Of a DNA stretch of 6,179 nucleotides, positions 1-4,833 are shown piece by piece (the first letter of the stretch is position 1; each line of letters opens with the position of its first letter). The stretch is taken from positions 1 through 6,179 of the forward strand of contig CAZGKA010000017.1 of NCBI GenBank assembly GCA_964525965.1, in the 5' to 3' direction. The translations under genes and the position numbers were made by a program. Source of the DNA: Methanodesulfokora sp964525965 (GTDB taxonomy: Archaea > Korarchaeota > Korarchaeia > Korarchaeales > Korarchaeaceae). Under the pieces are notes generated by a model, which had not been told where the DNA came from, searched no databases, and saw only the letters and a program-made list of their open reading frames with translations.

Positions 1-130
1 CGTATATGGTTCCTCCCTGCACGAAGGGCGCTGGGAAGTCTGAGATGGGCGTTGCCGCCAGCGGGGAGACGCCCACCAGCAGCAGGGCCACAAGCACGGT
101 CAGGATTCCAACAGTTGCGAACCTCTTCAT
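1..130 (-). CDS. Secreted protein, probable S-layer protein, N-terminal fragment
   Basis: The minus strand reads ATG at 130-128 and stays open to the window edge, giving 43 codons; the rest of the gene lies outside. Residues 1-26 form a classic signal peptide: MKRF as the positive N-region, a hydrophobic core rich in V, L and G at about residues 7-22, then SPLAAT with a likely cleavage site after the alanines. The mature start contains ISDFPAPFVQGGTIY. From family knowledge, archaeal S-layer proteins of the Thermococcus/Methanococcus type begin the mature chain with a similar '(Y/F)PxPFV' segment followed by a short glycine turn, so a surface-layer role outside the membrane is inferred. A Shine-Dalgarno GAGGTG lies 5 nt ahead of the ATG, and a strong TATA box lies further upstream, which fits a highly expressed surface protein. 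The signal peptide is clear. The S-layer assignment is moderate because so little sequence is visible. Confidence 0.72.
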   Translation of the reverse strand, partial: MKRFATVGILTVLVALLLVGVSPLAATPISDFPAPFVQGGTIY

Positions 131-135
131 GTTTG

Positions 136-141
136 CACCTC
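136..141 (-). promoter_or_regulatory. Shine-Dalgarno site of the minus-strand secreted-protein gene
   Basis: The minus strand reads GAGGTG followed by CAAAC and then the ATG. This is a 5-nt spacer and a six-base match to the archaeal anti-Shine-Dalgarno. It confirms the start at 130 and shows that this transcript has a real leader, unlike the leaderless genes elsewhere in the window. Confidence 0.75.
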
Positions 142-147
142 TCGTCC

Positions 148-168
148 TCCCAACCAAAAAAGTTGGGA
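148..168 (-). promoter_or_regulatory. Leader stem-loop near the 5' end of the S-layer-like mRNA
   Basis: A perfect 7-bp inverted repeat (TCCCAAC at 148-154, GTTGGGA at 162-168) encloses a 7-nt loop. In the minus-strand RNA the loop is U-rich. With the TATA box at 193-202, transcription should start around 170-173, so the hairpin would sit within the first few nucleotides of the mRNA and end 6 nt before the Shine-Dalgarno. A role in mRNA stability is inferred, not shown. Confidence 0.5.
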
Positions 169-192
169 TCTAACACTTACTTCCTTTGAGAA

Positions 193-202
193 ATTATATA
201 AA
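193..202 (-). promoter_or_regulatory. TATA box of the secreted-protein gene
   Basis: The minus strand reads TTTATATAAT, close to the ideal archaeal TATA element. It would place the start site near 170-173 and give a leader of about 40 nt before the ATG at 130. It is the strongest promoter-like sequence in the window. Confidence 0.75.
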
Positions 203-214
203 CATAATTGCTGA

Positions 215-231
215 AACGTTGCAGAACGTTG
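215..231 (-). repeat. Tandem AACGTT motif upstream of the TATA box
   Basis: The 7-mer AACGTTG occurs at 215-221 and again at 225-231, exactly 10 bp apart. Each AACGTT core is itself a 6-bp palindrome. For the minus-strand promoter the cores lie about 12 and 22 bp upstream of the TATA box, so both are on the same DNA face where an archaeal activator could bind. A binding site is inferred from position and spacing only. Confidence 0.4.
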
Positions 232-350
232 TTTAGTGAAAAAATAGACACTCACTCCACCTAAATAAAGGAAAACAGCTGCTCCGAGGCTCTAGGGATA
301 AAACCCGGCCGAGCTCCACCGACTCTGACATTGAAATCCGGGTAACAAAA

Positions 351-358
351 ATTTTATT
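351..358 (+). promoter_or_regulatory. Probable TATA element for the gene at 380
   Basis: ATTTTATT, preceded by an A-rich stretch at 347-350, is centred about 25 bp before the ATG at 380. That spacing puts the transcription start at or next to the start codon, so the mRNA is probably leaderless. The remaining bases at 232-350 hold no gene I can support. Confidence 0.5.
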
Positions 359-379
359 CATAACGATGTTTATTTGATC

Positions 380-1000
380 ATGTCGTCCGAGGGACTGCCT
401 GAGGAATTTGTGGAGTACATATACGTGAAGAGGCTTGAGGCCGTGAAGAAGATGGCCTCGGGACAGATGAACGAGAAAGAGATCCTTTTTGAGTTCACCA
501 GAGCATCTCCAGTCGTGGTAACGGATGGTCCAGCCGGACTTAGCGGATCCGTCAAGATGGTGGGGTTCGTCCCCAAGGACGAATATCTGTCCGAGTTCCT
601 TCAGAGGGTGAGGAGGCTCATCGGTGCTCCCAGAAGCGAGATCGTCAGGAACCTGGCCTACTTCTACTCCAGGGAGAAGCTCGATCTAAGCCTGCTGGGC
701 GGACTGGAGATGGCCTTCAAGCACAGCTGGACGAACATAAGGGCCACGGGGAAGGCCACCCTGGTGTTCTTCACGCCGCCGGTCTCCTCGTTCGAGGTCA
801 GGTGCGATGTGGAGATCCACGAGGAGGACGACATCTGCGAGTATCTTAACATGATGCACAACATCTACCATGGACCCAGAGGAGACAGGATCTATCCCAC
901 CTACATCTTCAAGATCAGGGAGATCTACGATCAGTCGGCCACCGATAAAGGATTCGGGAGGCTCATCTACAGGGTCCAGGAAGATCATGGTAAAACTTAA
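380..1000 (+). CDS. Unrecognised 206-residue protein, weakly split-barrel flavoprotein-like
   Basis: I do not recognise this gene. The reading frame extends to a TTG at 374, but the ATG at 380 is preferred because a TATA-like element lies about 25 bp upstream and there is no Shine-Dalgarno, which suggests a leaderless message. Residues 1-100 are charged, with likely helices at 8-36 and 66-98. No signal peptide or membrane segment is visible. The C-terminal half looks like beta strands: KHSWTNIRATGKATLVFF (114-131), PPVSSFEVRCDVEI (133-146), YLNMMHNIYHG (155-165) and YPTYIFKIREIYDQS (172-186). The 'W-x-N-I-R-x-x-G-x-A-x-L' strand and the late 'PTYIFKIREIYD' strand are reminiscent of pyridoxamine-phosphate-oxidase-like FMN-binding barrels, but this is a faint likeness and no cofactor residues can be named. 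It ends 26 nt before vapB and overlaps the vapB promoter. The coding call is firm; the function is open. Confidence 0.82.
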   Translation: MSSEGLPEEFVEYIYVKRLEAVKKMASGQMNEKEILFEFTRASPVVVTDGPAGLSGSVKMVGFVPKDEYLSEFLQRVRRLIGAPRSEIVRNLAYFYSREKLDLSLLGGLEMAFKHSWTNIRATGKATLVFFTPPVSSFEVRCDVEIHEEDDICEYLNMMHNIYHGPRGDRIYPTYIFKIREIYDQSATDKGFGRLIYRVQEDHGKT

Positions 1001-1003
1001 TAG
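996..1003 (+). promoter_or_regulatory. Probable TATA element of vapBC
   Basis: CTTAATAG overlaps the stop codon of the preceding gene and is centred about 27 bp before the vapB ATG. No Shine-Dalgarno precedes that ATG, so vapB is probably read from a leaderless transcript. The match to a TATA consensus is moderate. Confidence 0.4.
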
Positions 1004-1019
1004 TAAAGAAATCTTTACT
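1002..1019 (+). promoter_or_regulatory. Palindromic probable operator of vapBC
   Basis: AGTAAAGA at 1002-1009 and TCTTTACT at 1012-1019 form a perfect inverted repeat around a 2-bp AA centre. It lies between the proposed TATA element and the vapB start codon at 1027. VapB antitoxins with an AbrB fold bind short palindromes in their own promoters, so VapB-VapC autorepression is the natural inference. A 2-nt centre is too tight for a good RNA hairpin and no T-run follows, which argues against a terminator. Confidence 0.6.
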
Positions 1020-1026
1020 TCATTGT

Positions 1027-1257
1027 ATGATCGGCGTCTCGAGGGTCAGCGAGAAGGGACAGGTCACCATACCCAAGGAGATCAGGTCCAGGCTGGGGAT
1101 CAGGGCCGGTGACAGGGTCCTGTTCCTTGTGGAGGATGGAAGAGTTGTCCTGAGGAAGGCTCCATCGGAGAGGCTCTCGGAGATCCTCAGGAGGGGGAAG
1201 TGGCCTGAAAGCTCGCTGAACCTCCAGAGGAGGCTGAGGGAGGAGTGGAGGCAGTAG
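1027..1257 (+). CDS. vapB: VapB-type antitoxin, AbrB/MazE-fold DNA-binding protein
   Basis: This 76-residue protein should neutralise the VapC ribonuclease encoded next to it and repress its own promoter. Residues 4-45 (SRVSEKGQVTIPKEIRSRLG, then IRAGDRVLFLVEDGRVVLRK) match the swapped-hairpin AbrB/MazE/SpoVT fold, with the hallmark 'KGQVTIPKEIR' DNA-binding loop. Residues 46-76 are charged and helical with tryptophans (GKWPESS, EEWRQ). Such a tail normally wraps into the toxin's active-site groove. Length is typical. The ATG at 1027 starts exactly at the domain boundary and has no Shine-Dalgarno, which fits leaderless initiation. An 18-bp palindrome lies 7 bp upstream. The stop codon lies inside vapC, so the two are translated from one message. 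Confidence 0.92.
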   Translation: MIGVSRVSEKGQVTIPKEIRSRLGIRAGDRVLFLVEDGRVVLRKAPSERLSEILRRGKWPESSLNLQRRLREEWRQ

Positions 1258-1676
1258 CTCTGGACACAAACGTGTTCGTCAACGTGAAGAACGAGGAGCG
1301 TCCCTTCTTTGAGCACTCCAAGAAGCTGTTGGACCTCATTGATGACGGGAAGCTGAAGGCCATCGTCCCATCCCTGGTCATAGCTGAGATGTGTGTCGGT
1401 TACCTCCTCCACGAGGACGAGGAGGGCATGAGGGCCTTCGTCTTCCACATCGCTGGTTCGCCTCACTACAGGGTGGTCCAAGTAGATCTGGAGGTTGCAG
1501 TTCTCGGGGCTAGGATCAGGGCTGAGACGGGTGCCAGGCTCCCAGACGCCCTGATAGCTGCTTCAGCCGTTGTCGGCGGGGCTGAGGCTCTGGTGACCCA
1601 TGACGAGGAGATGAAGAAGGTTTCCAAGTTCGTGAGGGTTCTGACAGCTGAGGAGGCCCTAGCCCTCCTGGGCTGA
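1245..1676 (+). CDS. vapC: VapC toxin, PIN-domain ribonuclease
   Basis: This 143-residue PIN-domain protein is the toxin of the pair, a metal-dependent endoribonuclease. VapC proteins typically cut tRNA or rRNA; the target here cannot be read from sequence. The four expected acidic residues are present: D7 in ALDTNVF, E48 in VIAEMC, D101 in LPDALIAA and D120 in VTHDEEM. The toxin therefore looks catalytically intact. The family's first motif starts at residue 5, so the GTG at 1245 must be close to the true start. It overlaps vapB by 13 nt, with a purine-rich GAGGGAGG at 1236-1243 just ahead, which fits translational coupling. The frame ends at a TGA at 1674-1676 with no clear T-run terminator. 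There is no sign of decay or frameshift. Confidence 0.93.
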   Translation: MEAVALDTNVFVNVKNEERPFFEHSKKLLDLIDDGKLKAIVPSLVIAEMCVGYLLHEDEEGMRAFVFHIAGSPHYRVVQVDLEVAVLGARIRAETGARLPDALIAASAVVGGAEALVTHDEEMKKVSKFVRVLTAEEALALLG

Positions 1677-1695
1677 TGTCCTTGTCGATCCTCCG

Positions 1696-1704
1696 ATAAA
1701 AATA
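1696..1704 (+). promoter_or_regulatory. Probable TATA element of the his operon
   Basis: The A/T-rich block ATAAAAATA lies in the 86-base gap between vapC and hisZ. It would start transcription near 1722-1728 and give a leader of about 35-40 nt. It is the only good promoter candidate before hisZ, because the downstream junctions overlap or are at most 2 nt apart. Readthrough from vapBC cannot be excluded, since no terminator is obvious after 1676. Confidence 0.45.
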
Positions 1705-1722
1705 GCGAAAAAATGATAAGTG

Positions 1723-1742
1723 TTCCCTGATTCTATGGGGAA
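1723..1742 (+). repeat. Short inverted repeat at the his transcription start or leader
   Basis: TTCCC at 1723-1727 and GGGAA at 1738-1742 flank a 10-base centre. The repeat coincides with the expected transcription start of the his operon, so it could be a repressor site or a weak leader hairpin. Five-base arms can occur by chance. No His-codon-rich leader peptide is present in this gap. Confidence 0.25.
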
Positions 1743-1762
1743 ACTCCGAACAAGTGATCGCG

Positions 1763-2557
1763 ATGAGGAGGGACCCCCTGACGGAGTCGGAGAGGCTCGC
1801 ATACATAGCGGGGAAGCTCAGGAGGAACTTCGAGTCATGGGGCTACAGGGAGATATTCCTGCCCTGCATAGAGGAGTACGATGAGTCCCTCAGGAGGGGG
1901 ACCAAGTTCTCCTACAACAACCAGTTCTACCTGATAAAGCCGGACATAACCTCCCAGATAGTTTTCCACATGAGAAAGCCCAGAAGGATGAAGATCTACT
2001 ACATTTCCGAGGTTCTGGACGGAGGGGTCAAGGGCACCTGGCAGGCCGGGGCTGAGCTTATAGGCGGAGAGCCCCCCGACATGTACGTGGAGATAATAAA
2101 GGTGGCCGTGAGCTGTCTGATCGCAGCTGGAGTGGAGGACTTCTACGTCGATGTGGGGAGCCTGGAGGTCTGGAGAAAGGCTACTGAGGACGTGAGGGAG
2201 TTCAGGGGGAGGATATTCGAGGCTCTCCGGAGGAGGAACTTTCAGATGATAGAATCTCTTCCGCTCAGCCAGGAGAAGAAGAGGGAGCTCTGGAGACTGT
2301 TCAACTTCAGGGGGAGGAGAAGCGGGTTCGAGCTCCTGGACGAGATAGTGGAGAAGGTGGAGGACGAGAGGGTCTTCGTTGACCTCGGAACTATGAGGCC
2401 CCTGCCCTACTACGACAACGTGGTGTTCGACATCTACTCACCGAGGCTCGGATACCCGATAGGGGGTGGAGGTGACTACAGCGCTGGAGGGTTGAGGGCA
2501 GTGGGGTTCGCCCTCTACTTGGACGGGATACTCAGGCTCAGGTCCGGTGAGGTGTGA
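1763..2557 (+). CDS. hisZ: ATP phosphoribosyltransferase regulatory subunit (HisS-like)
   Basis: HisZ is a histidyl-tRNA-synthetase paralogue that activates short-form HisG and carries histidine feedback inhibition. This 264-residue protein shows the class II core: SWGYREIFLPCIEEYDES (25-42), a motif like the family's 'KPDxT' (59-63), YYISEV followed by QAGAELIGG (79-84, 94-102), and C-terminal PYYDNVVFDI (215-224) with GGGGDYS (234-240). No anticodon-binding domain follows. Residues needed for aminoacylation appear changed: the motif 2 arginine of 'VFR' aligns with D86, and the 'GGGRYD' signature reads GGGDYS. Together these mark HisZ rather than HisS. A GTG at 1754 is in frame, but its GTGATC at 1754-1759 matches the anti-Shine-Dalgarno and serves the ATG at 1763 better. 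It is the first his gene, directly before a short hisG, and its TGA overlaps the hisG ATG. Identity is likely although the sequence is divergent. Confidence 0.86.
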   Translation: MRRDPLTESERLAYIAGKLRRNFESWGYREIFLPCIEEYDESLRRGTKFSYNNQFYLIKPDITSQIVFHMRKPRRMKIYYISEVLDGGVKGTWQAGAELIGGEPPDMYVEIIKVAVSCLIAAGVEDFYVDVGSLEVWRKATEDVREFRGRIFEALRRRNFQMIESLPLSQEKKRELWRLFNFRGRRSGFELLDEIVEKVEDERVFVDLGTMRPLPYYDNVVFDIYSPRLGYPIGGGGDYSAGGLRAVGFALYLDGILRLRSGEV

Positions 2558-3186
2558 TGGGTGGACTGAGGTTCGTCCTGCCGAAGGGGAGGCTTCTGAG
2601 GACATCCTTGGAGGTCCTCAGGAGGGCTGGAATCGAGCTCAGCCCCCCTAAGGACAGAGAGCTCATCACGAGGAACGGGAACCACGAGCTCCTGCTCGCC
2701 AAGGCGTTCGATGTGCCGGTCTACGTGGAGCATGGGATAGATGTAGGGATCTGTGGGAGCGATGTGTTCGAGGAGAGGTCCTGCGACGTGCTCGTTCCCT
2801 TGGAGCTCCCGTTCGGCAGGTGCAGGTTGAGCGTGGCCATGCCTAAGGAGAAAGCTGTCGGCGTGGACGAGATGGAGGGGTTCAGGATCGCCACCGAGTA
2901 TCCCAACATAACCTCCAAGTTCTTCGAGGAGAGGGGGGTCTCCGTGGAGGTGATGAAGCTGCACGGATCCGTGGAGCTCGCCCCCAAGGTCGGGATAGCT
3001 GACGCCATAGTGGACATAGTCGAGACGGGGAGGACCCTCAAGGTGAACGGTCTGGTGGAGGTCGAGAAGGTGATGGACGTCTCAGCGATCCTTCTGGTCA
3101 ACAGGATATCCCAGAAGGCGAAGTTTGAGATGCTGAACGGTTTGATCATGAGCTTGAGGAGGGTTGTCGATGAGTGGAGAAGGTGA
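2557..3186 (+). CDS. hisG: ATP phosphoribosyltransferase, short-form catalytic subunit
   Basis: HisG catalyses the first step of histidine synthesis, joining ATP and PRPP to give phosphoribosyl-ATP. The 209 residues correspond to the short form, which lacks the C-terminal regulatory ACT-like domain and depends on HisZ. Visible motifs are LPKGRL (8-13), VPVYVEHGIDVGICGSDV (53-70), ELPFGRCRLSVA (83-94), IATEYPNI (111-118), LHGSVELAP (135-143) and the PRPP-binding loop DIVETGRTL (153-161). The ATG at 2557 shares one base with the hisZ stop and has GGTGAGGTG at 2546-2554 just before it; a GTG at 2554 would add one residue. The gene overlaps hisD by 17 nt. Nothing suggests loss of activity. The adjacent hisZ explains how the enzyme can be active and feedback-controlled without the long-form domain. 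Confidence 0.96.
   Translation: MGGLRFVLPKGRLLRTSLEVLRRAGIELSPPKDRELITRNGNHELLLAKAFDVPVYVEHGIDVGICGSDVFEERSCDVLVPLELPFGRCRLSVAMPKEKAVGVDEMEGFRIATEYPNITSKFFEERGVSVEVMKLHGSVELAPKVGIADAIVDIVETGRTLKVNGLVEVEKVMDVSAILLVNRISQKAKFEMLNGLIMSLRRVVDEWRR
3156..3163 (+). promoter_or_regulatory. Shine-Dalgarno site that sets the hisD start
   Basis: GAGGAGGG inside the end of hisG lies 6 nt before the ATG at 3170. An in-frame TTG at 3164 directly abuts it and would leave no spacer, so the ATG is the better start. Confidence 0.65.
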
Positions 3187-4300
3187 GCTTGAGGATTATG
3201 TGAGGAGCATAATCTCGGATGTGGTCAGGAGGGGGGAGGAGGCCCTCCGGGACTACTCCAGGAGGTTCGACTCCTACGATGGTGAGTTCCTGGTCAGTGA
3301 GGAGGAGTTCGATGAGGCGGAGTCCATACCTGAGGAGGACAAGGAGGTTCTCAGGAGGGTCGTGGACAGGGTGTGGAGGCACCACGAACACCAAGCTCCG
3401 GACAACCTGATCAAGATCTCAGAAGGATCGTTATACGGCCTGATCGTGAGGCCGATAGGCAGGATAGGAATTTACGTACCTAGGGGACTTGTCTCCACGC
3501 TTATAATGGTGGGAGTGCCGGCCAGGATAGCTGGAGTTGAGGAGATAGTTGTCTGCACCCCTCCGATCGAGGGAAAGGTTCCCCTCCACATGTTGTACGT
3601 GGCCAAGCTCCTGGGGATAAGGGAGGTCTACAAGCTGGGAGGAGTGCAGGCCATAGCTGCGATGGCCTACGGGGTGGGCATGAGGAAGGTCGACAAGATA
3701 TTCGGCCCCGGGAACAGGTTCGTGAACGAGGCGAAGAGGCAGGTCTTTGGGACCGTCGGAATAGACGGGTTGGCCGGCCCCTCCGAGATAGCGATCATCG
3801 CCGATGGGAGCGCTGACGTGAACTACGTTCTCGCGGACCTGCTCTCACAGCTCGAGCATGGAAGGGACACCAAAGCCTGGCTCCTCACAACGTCCGAGGA
3901 TCTGGCGAACGCCTGTAGGAGGGAAGGTATCGAAGTGATTCTCTGCGACAGCCTGGACGAGTGCGTTCGGAGGGCCAACGAGATAGCTCCTGAACACCTG
4001 GAGATCATCACGGAAAATCCTCTCAAGCTCCTGGACGAGGTGAAAAACGCGGGAGCTATTTACCTCGGAGCTTACACGCCAGTTCCGGCTGGAGATTACT
4101 TCCTGGGGGTTAACCACGTCCTGCCGACGGGAAAAGCAGCTAAATTCTCCTCAGTGCTGACCGTGATGGACTTTGTCAAGTGGATCAGCGTGGCCATGGC
4201 CGACAGGGATGAGTTCCTGAGGGAGAGGAAGCTTGGAATCAGGATGGCTGAGCTTGAGGGGATGCAAGCTCATAAAAAGGCGCTGGAGGTGAGAAGGTGA
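3170..4300 (+). CDS. hisD: Histidinol dehydrogenase
   Basis: HisD carries out the last two steps, the NAD-dependent four-electron oxidation of histidinol to histidine at a zinc site. The 376-residue chain is shorter than the bacterial enzyme of about 430 residues. Key residues by family pattern are the zinc ligands Q227 and H230 in SQLEH, D309 in AGDYFLG and H368 in MQAHKKAL; the catalytic pair E275-H276 in APEHLE; and NAD-contact candidates Y102 in GIYVP, Q160 in GGVQAIAA and N182 in GPGN. AGPSEIAI (202-209) and NHVLPTGKAAKFSS (315-328) are also typical. Compared with the usual 'YVPGG-x(5)-STVLM' loop, this protein reads YVPRGLVSTLIM (102-113), about three residues shorter, with arginine replacing a glycine. 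The ATG at 3170 is chosen for its Shine-Dalgarno spacing. The gene starts within hisG and its stop overlaps the hisB GTG by 4 nt. Confidence 0.97.
   Translation: MSGEGELEDYVRSIISDVVRRGEEALRDYSRRFDSYDGEFLVSEEEFDEAESIPEEDKEVLRRVVDRVWRHHEHQAPDNLIKISEGSLYGLIVRPIGRIGIYVPRGLVSTLIMVGVPARIAGVEEIVVCTPPIEGKVPLHMLYVAKLLGIREVYKLGGVQAIAAMAYGVGMRKVDKIFGPGNRFVNEAKRQVFGTVGIDGLAGPSEIAIIADGSADVNYVLADLLSQLEHGRDTKAWLLTTSEDLANACRREGIEVILCDSLDECVRRANEIAPEHLEIITENPLKLLDEVKNAGAIYLGAYTPVPAGDYFLGVNHVLPTGKAAKFSSVLTVMDFVKWISVAMADRDEFLRERKLGIRMAELEGMQAHKKALEVRR
4286..4293 (+). promoter_or_regulatory. Shine-Dalgarno site of hisB
   Basis: GGAGGTGA near the end of hisD is almost the full anti-Shine-Dalgarno complement and lies 3 nt before the GTG at 4297. 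It supports that non-ATG start, which would otherwise be doubtful, and shows coupled translation of hisB with hisD. Confidence 0.65.
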
Positions 4301-4833
4301 GGGAGGTCAGGAGGAGGACCAGGGAGGTGGACATCCGGGTATCCCCCGGAGGGGGGAGTGTCAGGACCGGGGATCCCGTGCTGGACCACCTGGTGAGGAC
4401 CCTCCTCTTCTACATGGGGAGGGAGGTCTCCGTGGAGGCCTCAGGAGACCTGAGACACCATCTCTGGGAGGATCTGGGGATCGCCATCGGAGAGGCCCTG
4501 AGGGAGGAGGTCGACGAGAGGATATCGAGGTTCGGAAGCGCCATCATGCCCATGGACGACGCGCTCGTCCTGGTGTCCGTGGACATCTCCAGGCCTTATC
4601 TCAGCTTAGAGCTCGAACCTGAGGAGGAAGAGGAGGGGTTCGACGTGACTTTAGCTAGAGAGCTGATCTGGGCCCTGGCCAGGACCCTGGGAGCCACCAT
4701 CCACGTGAAACAGCTCTCCGGAAGGAACGCCCACCACCTGGTGGAGGCCTCGTTCAAGGGACTGGGCGTTGCTCTGAGGCAGGCTCTGGCCAGGGGAGAT
4801 AGATTGGAGAGCACGAAGGGTGTCCTGAGGTGA
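4297..4833 (+). CDS. hisB: Imidazoleglycerol-phosphate dehydratase
   Basis: HisB dehydrates imidazole-glycerol phosphate to imidazole-acetol phosphate at a two-metal (Mn) site. The 178 residues hold only the dehydratase, without the phosphatase half found in E. coli HisB. Two 'HHxxE' metal motifs are intact: H54-H55-x-x-E58 and H146-H147-x-x-E150, the latter in GRNAHHLVEASFK. LDH at 29-31, RFGSAIMPMDDAL (78-90), ATIH (133-136) and STKG (172-175) also fit. Three local features are unusual. GDL is joined to the first HH by a single residue where the family usually has a longer stretch ending in acidic residues. The common 'PMDEA' reads PMDDA. 'SGRP' lacks its glycine (ISRP). An acidic run of glutamates follows at about 107-113. 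The start is GTG in a GTGA overlap with hisD, and the end overlaps hisH in the same way. Confidence 0.95.
   Translation: MREVRRRTREVDIRVSPGGGSVRTGDPVLDHLVRTLLFYMGREVSVEASGDLRHHLWEDLGIAIGEALREEVDERISRFGSAIMPMDDALVLVSVDISRPYLSLELEPEEEEEGFDVTLARELIWALARTLGATIHVKQLSGRNAHHLVEASFKGLGVALRQALARGDRLESTKGVLR

Noticed and set aside
303..343. ACCCGG / CCGGGT inverted repeat with a 29-base spacer, considered as a small RNA, tRNA or terminator
   Set aside because: The arms are only 6 bp with a long loop. There is no acceptor-stem or T-loop pattern, no C/D-box pair, and no T-run or upstream plus-strand gene for it to terminate.
1020..1481. A 153-codon minus-strand frame across vapB and vapC
   Set aside because: It is antisense to two recognised proteins, has no ribosome site or promoter of its own, and shows no recognisable motif.
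1677..1700. Terminator after vapC
   Set aside because: The stretch is pyrimidine-rich but has no run of five or more T and no strong hairpin, so I cannot support it.
1677..1762. Histidine attenuator or leader peptide before hisZ
   Set aside because: The only tiny frame (ATG at 1713) has five codons and no histidine, and no competing terminator hairpin is visible.
2515..2964. A 149-codon minus-strand frame opposite hisZ and hisG
   Set aside because: It is a shadow of the HisG frame, with a composition rich in H, P, L and E and no family signal.
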